Shown: piece by piece, positions 32,231-40,147 of the stretch
How the letters are laid out: every line of letters begins with the position of its first letter
Numbering within the stretch: position 1 is the first letter of the stretch
The notes under the pieces: generated by a model
Database searches by the model: none
The model's input: the letters and a program-made list of their open reading frames with translations, nothing else
What the model was told of the DNA's origin: nothing
Made by a program: the position numbers and the translations under genes
Source of the DNA: CBDHDN01 sp965261585
GTDB taxonomy: Bacteria > Pseudomonadota > Alphaproteobacteria > UBA6615
Length of the DNA stretch: 43,695 nucleotides
Direction: 5' to 3'
Assembly (NCBI GenBank): GCA_965261585.1
Contig: CBDHDN010000013.1
Coordinates: 1 to 43,695, forward strand

Positions 32231-32740
32231 ATGAACAACTCTGTTGCAACCACAGCGGGCGCCGGCCCCGACGCCGAGTTTCTGGCGCGCATCAAGGGCA
32301 CGAACATCAACCAGCAGACGCTGCTCGCGACTGACTATCTCAATCATTTCAATGAGGTCGTGATGCTCATTGAAATGATCCCCGACATGGTCGAGTGCCT
32401 CGAGGATGCCCGCGCCTGGGCACCAAAGACCTACCCCCAGCACTTCCTCGACAGCAGCCTCTCTGAGGGCGAGTTGGCGGTCCAGGCGTACGATATGGTG
32501 CCGGCCTGCTATCGCATCCCGTTCGAGCGGACAATCGACCAGCTGAACCAGCTCGTCGGCCACAGCCTATCGCGCATCGAGGCGGCACTCGCGGCCGGCG
32601 ATACGGACGCTGTGACGCACGCGGCCCAGTCGGCCTCGCGCGCCCTGCAGCGTTTGATCGAGGTGGCCTGCGGCACGATCCACGGCTCTGCTGAGACGTT
32701 AGCGCAGCAAGAAGTCGACAGCCTGCTCGCCGTCGTGTAG
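32231..32740 (+). CDS. Conserved hypothetical protein, unknown function
   Basis: A 169-residue soluble protein (ATG at 32231, after a longer frame from 32177). Notable segments are NINQQTLLATDYLNHFNEVV, MLIEMIPDMVECLEDARAW, SEGELAVQAYDMVPACYRIP and a helical C-terminus. I recall similar proteins near flagellar genes in Rhodospirillales but cannot name a domain. It is divergent from flgI. No signal peptide or membrane segment is seen. The Asn-His-Phe/Glu-rich middle looks conserved, so it is probably a real gene. Confidence 0.7.
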   Translation: MNNSVATTAGAGPDAEFLARIKGTNINQQTLLATDYLNHFNEVVMLIEMIPDMVECLEDARAWAPKTYPQHFLDSSLSEGELAVQAYDMVPACYRIPFERTIDQLNQLVGHSLSRIEAALAAGDTDAVTHAAQSASRALQRLIEVACGTIHGSAETLAQQEVDSLLAVV

Positions 32741-32869
32741 GGGGCTGCGCCCGGCTGGGCTGCCCGGGAAGCGCCCGTGTCCCCCATGCGGGAACGCGCG
32801 TCCTTTAACGAATTCTTAAGCACGCGCTAGCGAAGTTGCCGGCGTGGTTTTGCAACCGAGGGGCGCTTC

Positions 32870-33060
32870 GTGGGAGTCGACGACACCATCAGGACCCTCA
32901 GGGCCCAGCATGGGGAATCGAACGGGTGGTCGAGGACGAATCCACCCGACCGCTGCCTGACAGCATGGTGCTCCAATTCTTGAAGCGACGGAAGCTGCGC
33001 CTCAAGGACGAGATCGTCCGGCTCTCCGGCAGCTGCGGTGGCAGTCGGCGCCGCGGATGA
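32870..33060 (+). pseudogene. DUF465/YdcH-like small protein, frameshifted
   Basis: A GTG at 32870 opens VGVDDTIRTLRAQHGE. The homologous continuation ERVVEDESTRPLPDSMVLQF, then LKRRKLRLKDEIVRL, is in another frame after about 32918, consistent with one missing base. The LKxRKLRLKDEIxRL ending is the DUF465 signature: small helical proteins of unknown role. It may be a decayed gene or a consensus error. A bactofilin gene follows after 17 bp. Confidence 0.6.
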
Positions 33061-33077
33061 CTTCAGGGGACTGATGA

Positions 33078-33560
33078 ATGTTTCAGAAAGACAAGATGAC
33101 CAACGAAACCAGCCTCATTGAGGTCCGCACCGAAAACGAGGTCAGCGTGCCCGAGCGGTCCTCCCACATTCGCGCCGACTTGAAGGTGATCGGCAATATC
33201 GAAACCTCCGGCGACTTGCACATCGGCGGCACCGTGGAAGGCGATATTCAGTGCCGCGCCGTGACGATTGGCGAGCCGGCCCAGATCAAGGGCGCGATCA
33301 TGGCCGAGCAGGTGCGCGTGTTCGGCTGTGTCACTGGCGACACGACCGCGGCCTCGGTCTGCCTCGAGCAGACGGCGCGGGTCGTCGGCGACGTTATTCA
33401 CCAGAGCCTGTCGATCGTGCCCGGCGCCTTCGTCGACGGCCATTGTCGGCGTGCGCCCGAGGCGGTGGTGGTGGATGGCTCGCCCGCCGGTGTCGAGCCT
33501 GACGACAACGCCACCGCCAGGATCGAACTGCTGCACCGCTCGATCTCACCGGCGCAATAA
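33078..33560 (+). CDS. Bactofilin family cytoskeletal protein
   Basis: A 160-residue protein with disordered ends and a central right-handed beta-helix repeat: SSHIRADLKVIGNIETSGDL, HIGGTVEGDIQCRAVTIGEP, IKGAIMAEQVRVFGCVTGD and VVGDVIHQSLSIVPGAFVDG. The recurring xxGxVxGDI pattern is that of bactofilins (PF04519), which polymerise into filaments and often position envelope or appendage machinery. It sits among flagellar genes, so a role in placing or shaping that apparatus is possible but not shown. Confidence 0.9.
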   Translation: MFQKDKMTNETSLIEVRTENEVSVPERSSHIRADLKVIGNIETSGDLHIGGTVEGDIQCRAVTIGEPAQIKGAIMAEQVRVFGCVTGDTTAASVCLEQTARVVGDVIHQSLSIVPGAFVDGHCRRAPEAVVVDGSPAGVEPDDNATARIELLHRSISPAQ

Positions 33561-33711
33561 GTTCAGGGCGCTTCCAGGTCTCGGGCGGTTTCGTCGAGCC
33601 GGGGCCACATCCCGCGTCCGCGCCGGGGACACCCACCGCATCGTTGGCTCAAGTTGGCCGGACGGTCGTGCGGGGTGGCGCTCGGTCGACGCGATCAGGA
33701 CGCCGGCGCCG

Positions 33712-34515
33712 TCACGCGTCGGCGACCCTACTCAGGAACGTCCCGATCGCGGTGTTGAAGGCCGCCGGCTGTTCCCAGTTGGACAAGTGCGCGGCCGACG
33801 CCGGGATCACCAGCTCGGAACCGGCGATTCGCGCGTGGATTTCCTCTGAGGCTGCGACCGGCGTGCCCTGGTCGTCCTCGCCAACGACGATCAGCGTCGG
33901 CAGGTCGATGCCGGGCAATCGGTCGATCAGATTGAGCCGCTGGATCGCCCGGCAGCAGCCGACGAAGCCGGCCAGCGGTGTCGCCTTGATCATCTCGCGG
34001 ACCGGTTCGATGCGGACGCTCTGCGCACTGCGGAACGGCGCCGTGAACCAACGCTCGATCGTCGGCTCGACGAGCGCCGTCATGCCCTCGGCCTCGGCGA
34101 ACGCGATCCGCTGGTCCCAGATCGCCTCGGCTTCCGGCGGCATGGCGGGTGCCGTGTCGCACAGGGCGATGGACAGCAGGTGGTCGGGCCAATCGAGCGC
34201 CAGTGTCTGGCCGACCATGCCGCCCAGCGACAGACCGATGAAGTGGGTGCGGGCGACGCCCAGGGCGTCGAGCAACGCCACCACGTCGCCGGCCAGCAGC
34301 GCCATGTCGTAAGGGCCGTCGGTCACGTCACTGCCGCCGTGGCCGCGGGTATCGAAGCGCAACACGCGATAGTGCGCGGCCAGGGCCTCGATCTGCGGCT
34401 CCCACATGCCCAGGTTCGCCGCCAGAGAATGGGACAGGGTCACCAACGGCGCACCCTCCGGACCGTCCAGGCTGTAGTTGAGCATCAGTCCGTTCGCGTT
34501 CGCGCGCATTTCCAT
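33712..34515 (-). CDS. Alpha/beta hydrolase, 3-oxoadipate enol-lactonase-like
   Basis: A protein of 267 residues. LSHSLAANLGMWEPQ is near the oxyanion region, LRFDTRGHGGSD follows, FIGLSLGGMVGQTLAL holds the nucleophile Ser (GLSLGG), LIVVGEDDQGTP the acid Asp, and ASAAHLSNWEQP the catalytic His. The pattern fits PcaD-type lactonases of the beta-ketoadipate pathway, but many related esterases share it and no pca genes are nearby. The start is the first ATG of an MEM pair; the second ATG is equally good. It is convergent with the bactofilin gene. Confidence 0.85.
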   Translation of the reverse strand: MEMRANANGLMLNYSLDGPEGAPLVTLSHSLAANLGMWEPQIEALAAHYRVLRFDTRGHGGSDVTDGPYDMALLAGDVVALLDALGVARTHFIGLSLGGMVGQTLALDWPDHLLSIALCDTAPAMPPEAEAIWDQRIAFAEAEGMTALVEPTIERWFTAPFRSAQSVRIEPVREMIKATPLAGFVGCCRAIQRLNLIDRLPGIDLPTLIVVGEDDQGTPVAASEEIHARIAGSELVIPASAAHLSNWEQPAAFNTAIGTFLSRVADA

Positions 34516-34640
34516 CCCCGTTTGCTTGCCGTTGCCGCTGGGCGTTTGCGCCGGCTGGGAACTGTGGTCGAATGCCGGACAAGGCGCCGTGCCGCTGTGT
34601 AGCATGGCGCCTCGGCCGCATTCCACCACGCGGGCGCCCC

Positions 34641-34806
34641 ATGGCAATCGGAGACCAGGGCAAGGGCGCGCCCGGCCGGCCACCGCGCGTGGTCGCCATC
34701 GGCGAGTGCATGATGGAGTTGAGCCCGGCCGATGGGCAGCTGCTGCGCCTCGGTTTCGGGGCGACACGCTGAACACGGCGGTCTACCTGGCCCGCCTGTC
34801 CCGGCC
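34641..34806 (+). pseudogene. 5' fragment of a PfkB-family sugar kinase (KdgK-like)
   Basis: The fragment starts MAIGDQGKGAPGRPP, then RVVAIGECMMELSP and LLRLGFG. GDTLNTAVYLARLSR is in the next frame after one missing G near 34770. These are the first two motifs of ribokinase-type kinases (2-keto-3-deoxygluconate kinase is the closest match). About 250 residues are missing: after LARLSR the sequence turns into the start of a minus-strand LysE-type gene. Non-functional. Confidence 0.75.
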
Positions 34807-34834
34807 GAGGTTGCCGGCGGCATCGCAGCGGCGA

Positions 34835-34961
34835 CGGCAAACACATGGCGCCGCCGCAGACCATGGCGCAGGACGAACGCGTTCTGCGCGCCGATCGCGA
34901 TGATCAACCCGGCGCTGAGCGCAAATCCTGTCGCGGCGGGGTTGATGAGAGATCCGTTCAT
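34835..34961 (-). pseudogene. 5' fragment of a LysE/ArgO-type amino acid exporter
   Basis: From an ATG at 34961 the minus strand reads MNGSLINPAATGFALSAGLI, then IAIGAQNAFVLRHGLRRRHV and FAV. The AIGAQNAFVLRxGL segment is the hallmark of LysE exporters. After about 42 residues homology ends at the junction with the kinase fragment. Most of the membrane protein is missing. Confidence 0.75.
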
Positions 34962-35088
34962 ACACGCGAGCGTCGGGGCAGCGGCGGCAAAATATGCGGC
35001 TTCCGGGCGATTTGCTTAACCGCTTCTTAGTCGCGGTTGGGCACCCTCTCGAATCCACAAGGAAGCATGGTCGAACGTGTTCGTCGGC

Positions 35089-35514
35089 ATGAAGATCGAA
35101 GGCTCTGGGATCGTCAAGGCCGGCAGCATGCGCCGTTCTGGCCGCACGTCGTCGTCGACCGCCAGTGATTTCAGCCAGCACATCCCCACGGACGCCGAAC
35201 CCGGTGCGTCGGCGGTCGGCGGCGGCGCCCAGCTGCGCTCGATCGAGGGCCTGCTGGCGCTGCAGGAGGCACCCGGCGCGCTCGACGACGACCGCCGCGG
35301 CCCCGGGGTTCAGCGCGGCGCCGACCTGTTGGCCGCCCTGGAAGACATTCGCGACGGCCTCCTCCTCGGCCGAATCTCCACCGCCAGCCTGCGGTCATTG
35401 GTCGCGCGGCTGCAGGAACGGCGCCAATCGGATACCCCGCCGCGGCTGCTTGCCATACTTGATGAGATCGAGCTGCGCGCCCGGGTCGAGCTGGCCAAGC
35501 TCGCAGTGATTTGA
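35089..35514 (+). CDS. fliX: Flagellar assembly regulator FliX
   Basis: A 141-residue protein (ATG at 35089). The N-terminus is Ser/Gly/Arg rich (MKIEGSGIVKAGSMRRSG). The conserved C-terminal half has IEGLLALQEAPG, GADLLAALEDIRDGLLLGRI and ILDEIELRARVELAKL, as in alphaproteobacterial FliX. In Caulobacter FliX couples early flagellar assembly to the sigma-54 activator FlbD and so to late gene expression. It lies next to dksA and in the neighbourhood of flgI, as in relatives. It appears intact. Confidence 0.85.
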   Translation: MKIEGSGIVKAGSMRRSGRTSSSTASDFSQHIPTDAEPGASAVGGGAQLRSIEGLLALQEAPGALDDDRRGPGVQRGADLLAALEDIRDGLLLGRISTASLRSLVARLQERRQSDTPPRLLAILDEIELRARVELAKLAVI

Positions 35515-35750
35515 AGGAGATACCGGGTGCGTCGGGACGGCGAGACAGCGACCGGAAAGCGCAACAATGGTAAGGGCGCGGGCCTTAGTCCCGGCATTTT
35601 GGCCCTTGACACGAGCGGCCCGTCCCGCGATTCACTGCGCGCGGGAGGCACTGCGGTGCCAGGGCGGGTTTGGTTGTCCGCCGAAGGGCCCGACATCGCC
35701 CCGGCGAGCGGCTTGGAAAACGCAGTAAGATGGAGCTTGGGGACAGGTAG

Positions 35751-36167
35751 ATGTCGTCATTGATGCCACCGGACTACGCGCCCTCGGATGACGAGGAGTT
35801 CATGAACCCGATGATGAAGGAGTTCTTCCGTCAGCGCCTGTTCGACTGGCGGTTGGATCTGCTTCGCGAATCCGACCAGACGCTACAGCACCTCCAGCAG
35901 GAAACCTTGCAGGAGCCTGATATTGCCGACCGCGCCTCACGCGAAACCGACCGCGCGGTGGAGCTGCGCACCCGCGATCGTGAGCGCAAGCTGATCTCCA
36001 AGATCGACATGGCCCTCAAGAAGATCGAGGACGGCACCTACGGCTACTGCGAGGAGACCGGCGAGATCATTGCCCTGCGCCGTCTGATGGCCCGCCCCAT
36101 CGCGTCGCTCAGCCTCGAGGCCCAGGAGCTGCACGAGCGCATGGAGAAGACGCACCGCGACGAGTAG
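35751..36167 (+). CDS. dksA: RNA polymerase-binding protein DksA, cysteine-poor type
   Basis: A 138-residue protein. Coiled-coil arms include LFDWRLDLLRESDQTLQHLQ and DRAVELRTRDRERKLISKID, with Asp/Ala-rich tip residues (EPDIADRAS). The globular end reads KKIEDGTYGYCEETGEIIAL, then RRLMARPIASLSLEAQE. The usual four zinc cysteines are reduced to one, as often in alphaproteobacteria. DksA enters the secondary channel of RNA polymerase and works with ppGpp at rRNA and other promoters. A TTGACA at 35606-35611 may be part of its promoter; the 236-bp gap before it otherwise shows no gene. Confidence 0.93.
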   Translation: MSSLMPPDYAPSDDEEFMNPMMKEFFRQRLFDWRLDLLRESDQTLQHLQQETLQEPDIADRASRETDRAVELRTRDRERKLISKIDMALKKIEDGTYGYCEETGEIIALRRLMARPIASLSLEAQELHERMEKTHRDE

Positions 36168-36215
36168 GTGCGCAACCCGGCTCCCTGAGCGGAGCCGTTT
36201 ACCGATCCAGCACCG

Positions 36216-36336
36216 GACACACGTAACTCACGCACCCATGGTGGGCGAGAGTTGCGTGTGTCATGCCGTGTCTGATCGGCAGTGGCTCGGCGTCGACGGA
36301 TGGCTCCCATCCATCACCTGAAAACGAACCATTGGC
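36216..36336. repeat. Two-hairpin intergenic element, diverged relative (copy C)
   Basis: Hairpin 1 pairs GACACACGTAACTC (36216-36229) with GAGTTGCGTGTGTC (36249-36262). Hairpin 2 has TGGCTCG (36283-36289) facing CGAACCA (36325-36331) around GGATGG/CCATCC (36298-36312). The second half resembles copies A and B (GTGG-C/T-TCG, GACGGATGG, CGA-A/G-CCA); the first half has the same geometry but different bases. It follows dksA and ends at the IS630 insertion. Confidence 0.5.
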
Positions 36337-36338
36337 TA

Positions 36339-37388
36339 GAGCGGGTCCGGCATAGACAGAATCAAAAAGGGGATTCCCAAGGGTCGCAAAAAGTGATTCA
36401 AGCTATGAGCTGGGTTAAAGGAGGCCAGCCATGGATGACACGACCTTATTCGGAAGATCTTCGTGAACGAGTTGTTCGAGTTGTTGAATCGGGGACCTCT
36501 CGCAATGCGGCGGCGAAGCAATTTGATGTGAGCATCAGCTTTGTTGTGAAGCTGATGCAGCGTTGGAAGCAGCGGGGCACGATCAAAGCCGACAAATACG
36601 GTGGCTGGAAGAAATCGAAACTGGCTCCCCATGGCGATCGCATTCGGGCTCTGGTGATGGAGAATTGCGACATCACCATTGACGAGCTTTGCGTCTTGCT
36701 GGCCGCCGAGGGGATCGAGGCGAAGCGCTCGACGCTTGGCGACTTTCTTCTGGCTCAGGGGCTGAGTCGCAAAAAAAGACAGCCCACGCCGCCGAGCAGG
36801 AGCGCCCTGACGTCGCGGCGGCGCGAGCCACTTGGCGCAACGAGCAACCTGGGCTGATTGCCGAACGGCTGGTCTTTCTCGACGAGACCTGGGCGCGGAC
36901 GAACATGGCCCGGCGTTATGGCCGGGCACCGCGCGGCGAACGGGTGGTGGCGGCCATTCCCCATGGCCACTGGAAGACAACCACGTTCATTGCCGCCCTG
37001 CGTCACGACCGGATCACCGCGCCCTGCGTTTTCGATGGCCCGATCAACGGCGCAAGCTTCCTTGCCTGGGTCCAGCAAGCCCTGGTCCCGACCCTGTCCG
37101 CGGGCGACATCGTCATCATGGACAACCTCTCCTCCCACAAGGTCGCCGGCGTACACGAGGCCATTGAGGCGGTCGGCGCAACCCCGCTCTACCTGCCGCC
37201 CTACAGCCCCGATCTCAATCCCATCGAACAGGTCTTCGCCAAGCTCAAAGCCATTCTCCGCAAGGTCGGCGCCAGAACCGTCGATGACCTCTGGCGGGCA
37301 ATTGGAAACGCCCTCGATGAATTCTCTCCAACCGAATGCAGAAACTACATCGTCAATGCAGGATATTCCGTCTAAACCGGATGTGCTC
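36339..37388 (+). mobile_element. IS630-family element, copy 2
   Basis: A 1050-bp element flanked by TA (36337-36338 and 37389-37390), with the same ends as the copy in flgK and inverted relative to it. It sits in the intergenic space between dksA and flgH, so it breaks no gene I can see. Confidence 0.95.
36435..37375 (+). CDS. IS630-family transposase, two frames joined by -1 frameshift, copy 2
   Basis: The first frame (36435-36857) has the helix-turn-helix; the second ends at 37375 and has the DDE segments LDETWARTNMARRYG, VIMDNLSSHKV and SPDLNPIEQVFAKLK. The junction is the same seven-A run (CAAAAAAAG). Compared with copy 1 I noticed Ala for Glu in GIEEKRS, Phe for Ile in VILDETW, Thr for Ile in SPIECRN and Ile for Leu in NYLVNAG. 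Confidence 0.9.
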
Positions 37389-37415
37389 TAGCCGGCATTG
37401 CAATTCGGTGTTTCG

Positions 37416-37444
37416 CCCCACCCCGACCTCCCATCGGGATGGGG
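37416..37444. other. Stem-loop after flgH
   Basis: CCCCACCCCGA (37416-37426) faces TCGGGATGGGG (37434-37444) with one C-A mismatch, between the IS630 copy and the flgH stop. There is no T-run on either strand, so a rho-independent terminator is not supported; it may protect the flgH mRNA 3' end. Confidence 0.4.
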
Positions 37445-37477
37445 TGGAACATGCAACCACGATAGCAGTCGCGTTAC

Positions 37478-38233
37478 CTAGAACGGGAAGATGATATCGA
37501 AGAACTGCTGGCCATAGCGCGGTTGTTGCATGTCGGTGATCTGGCCGCGGCCGCCATAGGAGATGCGGGCTTCGGCGATCTTCTCCAAGCTGATCGAGTT
37601 CGCCGAGGAGATGTCCTCCGGCCGGATGATGCCGGCGATCTGCAGCTCGCGTACCTCGAAGTTGACCCGCACTTCCTGGCGGCCATGGATCACCAGATTG
37701 CCGTTCGGCAGGATCCGCGAAACGACGGCGGCGACGCTGAGCTCGATCACCTCTTCGCGGGTGATCGTGCCTTCACCCTTATGGCTGCCCTTGCTGTCGC
37801 CGTCGACCAGCCGATCGGGCCGGAACGCCTCGGGAAACACCTGGTCCAGCCGGCTCTCCAGGCCAAGGATGTTCGACAAGGCGGCGTCTTCCGAGGCGGT
37901 CCGACTGCGGTTGGTCGAGTTTTCGATCGACGCGTTGTCGTTGACCTGAATGGCGACCGTCAGGATATCGCCGATGTCGGACGCGCGCTGGTCCTTGAAG
38001 AACGCCCGTGCGCCCGTGCGCCACAGCGAGTTGGCGTTGAGGGAGGCCTGGGTCGGCGACGGCATCGGCATGGTAACGGGGCGATAGTTCGGCTGCCGCG
38101 TCGGATTCTCGATCGCCGTCAGCGGCGGCTCGGCGCCGACCTCGGCGAGCCGAGTCAGCGCGTTGCAGCCGCCCAGCAGGAGCGTCAAGCCGACTGCAGC
38201 GCCGATGCGCGCGCCGTTGTGCAAGGAGGTCAT
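37478..38233 (-). CDS. flgH: Flagellar L-ring protein FlgH
   Basis: A 251-residue lipoprotein with a lipobox LLLGGC near residue 23. Then come NSLWRTGARAFFKDQRASDI, GDILTVAIQVNDNASI, SRILPNGNLVIHGRQEVRVN and IIRPEDISSANSISLEKIAE. It builds the outer-membrane ring around the rod. It overlaps flgA by 4 bp, so flgF-flgG-flgA-flgH is one minus-strand operon interrupted only by the hairpin element after flgF. It appears intact. Confidence 0.95.
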   Translation of the reverse strand: MTSLHNGARIGAAVGLTLLLGGCNALTRLAEVGAEPPLTAIENPTRQPNYRPVTMPMPSPTQASLNANSLWRTGARAFFKDQRASDIGDILTVAIQVNDNASIENSTNRSRTASEDAALSNILGLESRLDQVFPEAFRPDRLVDGDSKGSHKGEGTITREEVIELSVAAVVSRILPNGNLVIHGRQEVRVNFEVRELQIAGIIRPEDISSANSISLEKIAEARISYGGRGQITDMQQPRYGQQFFDIIFPF

Positions 38234-39231
38234 TGGGCGGCTCCTGATCTGAGGGCGAGGTGGTCCGGCATCACGATATGCACGCGTTCGGGCCCTGCGG
38301 CCATGGCCTCGATGACCCGCTTCGTGCGGCTGTTCATGACCCTGACCACGTCGCCCCGGCTGCCGTCGTCGAGCGCCCGTCCGGTCGCCGTCCGTGTCAT
38401 CGTCGGCGTCTGCGCGACCATGGTCACCGCGGCGCCCTTGTGTACGGCCAGCGGCGACCGCAAGTCGCTGCGCCGGATCGGCGTTTCGGCGCGCAGCCGC
38501 CGCCGTGGCTCCTGGCCGACAAGCTCGGCGGCATCGCTGATCATGTTGCCCCGGACCTGTCTGCTGCGCATCCGGATCCAGATCAGGTCGTCGGCGCCGA
38601 TCGTGTCGCCCGGCCGCATCGCACGCGCCAGCATCGGCACGTCGATCACGGCAGAGATCCGCCCGGTCAGCTTCACGGTGCGCGCCTTCGGGTCGCCGGC
38701 GGGCACCCGGACGGTCGCGACGAAGCGGCCGCTGCGGTCGTCGACGGCCAGGCTGGCGACATCCACGGTCGGCGGCATGTCCGCAGCGATGTGGATCTCC
38801 AGCCGCGGGTTCGACAACTCCATCTCGAACGTCTCGCCGATGCCCAGCAGCACCAGCTCGTCGCGCAGCGCCATGGGCAGGTGCTCGGCGTCGACCACGG
38901 TGCTGCGGCGCTCGACGACGACCCGGTCCATGTGGCCGAGCGGCTGCCAGTCGATCCCGTAGCGCCGTGCCACCCGGGTCAGCCAGTTGGCGTCGAACAC
39001 GGCCCGCCGGCCCGGCGCCGGCGCATAGGCGACGACGACCGAGGCGGCGGCGCCGGCGTCGGTGAACAGATCGCCGATTCTGACGACATCGCCGTCGATC
39101 ACCGCGTGCGCCCGCAGCGACGCCGGCGGTGACGGCTCGTTGGCCGACGCGCTCGGCAGGGCGACCGCAATGGTCGCGGCGATGGCGAGGGCCGCGGCGA
39201 TTCCGAGGATGATCTTCATGCCGCGCCTCAC
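38230..39231 (-). CDS. flgA: Flagellar basal body P-ring formation chaperone FlgA
   Basis: A 333-residue protein with an N-terminal signal peptide (MKIILGIAAALAIAATIAVA, then LPSASA) and a C-terminal SAF/FlgA domain: DVPMLARAMRPGDTIGADDL, IWIRMRSRQVRGN and AVHKGAAVTMVAQTP. It aids FlgI assembly in the periplasm. The GTG at 39231 overlaps the flgG stop by 4 bp; the ATG at 39219 would start exactly at the signal peptide and may be the true one. Confidence 0.9.
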   Translation of the reverse strand: MRRGMKIILGIAAALAIAATIAVALPSASANEPSPPASLRAHAVIDGDVVRIGDLFTDAGAAASVVVAYAPAPGRRAVFDANWLTRVARRYGIDWQPLGHMDRVVVERRSTVVDAEHLPMALRDELVLLGIGETFEMELSNPRLEIHIAADMPPTVDVASLAVDDRSGRFVATVRVPAGDPKARTVKLTGRISAVIDVPMLARAMRPGDTIGADDLIWIRMRSRQVRGNMISDAAELVGQEPRRRLRAETPIRRSDLRSPLAVHKGAAVTMVAQTPTMTRTATGRALDDGSRGDVVRVMNSRTKRVIEAMAAGPERVHIVMPDHLALRSGAAQ

Positions 39232-40013
39232 GTGACCTGGTTGATGGTGTTCATCATTTCGTCGGCGGTGGAGATCACCCGCGAGTTCATCTCGTAGGCG
39301 CGCTGGGCGGCGATCAGATTGGTGATCTCCGTCACCGTGTTCACGTTCGAGGCCTCGAGGAATCCCTGCAAGAGCTGGCCGAACCCGGCCGCGCCCGGGA
39401 CGCCCAACGTCGCCGTGACGGAGGCCGCCGTTTCGCGGAATAGGTTGTCGCCAAGCGCCTGCAGGCCGGCTGGGTTGAGGAACGACGCGAGCTGCAGCTG
39501 GCCGACGTTCTGGGGCGCGACCTGGCCGTCGATCTGGACCAGCACTTCGCCGCTGGCGTTGATGCTCACGCTGAGGGCGTTCGCAGGGATGGTAATGCCG
39601 GGCTGGATCGTAAGGCCGTCGGCCGTCACGATCTCGCCGGTGGGGCTGAGCTGCAGCGAGCCGGCCCGCGAATAGGCGGTGTCGCCCGACGGCAGGGAAA
39701 CCTGAAAGTACCCGTTGCCCTGGATCGCCAGGTTGAGCGAGTTGTCCGTCGCGACCAGGCTGCCCTGCTCGGCGATCATGTAGACGGCCGAGGTCTGCAC
39801 GCCCAGGCCGCTCTGCACGCCGGTCGCCTCGACCGTGCCGGCATCCGACGAGGTCGAGCCGACAAGCAGCGGGTTTTGGTACAGCAGATCCTGGAATTCC
39901 GCGCGCCGGCGCTTGAAGCCGGTCGTGTTCATGTTGGCGATATTGTTCGAGATGACCTCGACGTTGAGCTGCTGCGCCAGCATGCCGGTGGCCGCAATGC
40001 TGAGGGCGTCCAT
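39228..40013 (-). CDS. flgG: Flagellar basal-body distal rod protein FlgG
   Basis: A 261-residue protein starting MDALSIAATGMLAQQLNVEV, with NNIANMNTTGFKRRRAEFQD (rod/hook N-terminal helix), ALGDNLFRETAAS, and FLEASNVNTVTEITNLIAAQ with RAYEMNSRVISTADEMM at the C-terminus. It forms the distal rod. A GGAGG ribosome site lies just upstream. The two-hairpin element (copy B) separates it from flgF. It appears intact. Confidence 0.97.
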   Translation of the reverse strand: MDALSIAATGMLAQQLNVEVISNNIANMNTTGFKRRRAEFQDLLYQNPLLVGSTSSDAGTVEATGVQSGLGVQTSAVYMIAEQGSLVATDNSLNLAIQGNGYFQVSLPSGDTAYSRAGSLQLSPTGEIVTADGLTIQPGITIPANALSVSINASGEVLVQIDGQVAPQNVGQLQLASFLNPAGLQALGDNLFRETAASVTATLGVPGAAGFGQLLQGFLEASNVNTVTEITNLIAAQRAYEMNSRVISTADEMMNTINQVT

Positions 40014-40030
40014 ATCGGGACCTCCTTACC

Positions 40031-40147
40031 TGGTGGTCTGATCCTGACGCTTGGGTGCCAAGCGTCGGGCGAATCAGCCCACGGAATCAACAAGCTAGTG
40101 GCTCGCTGCTGACGGATTGGAACGCTCTGTCAGCATCGAGCCACTAG
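40031..40147. repeat. Two-hairpin intergenic element, copy B
   Basis: Hairpin 1 pairs 40043-40054 with 40058-40069. Hairpin 2 has a perfect 11-bp outer stem (40095-40105 with 40137-40147) around CTGACGGA/TCTGTCAG. The architecture and much of the sequence match copy A at 4539-4662. The last TAG of the element (minus strand, 40144-40146) is the stop codon of flgF, and the flgG ribosome site lies just beyond the other end. Confidence 0.75.

Noticed and set aside
27215..37388. Programmed invertible switch between the IS630 copies
   Set aside because: No site-specific recombinase or promoter arrangement; the ends are ordinary transposon ends with TA duplications.
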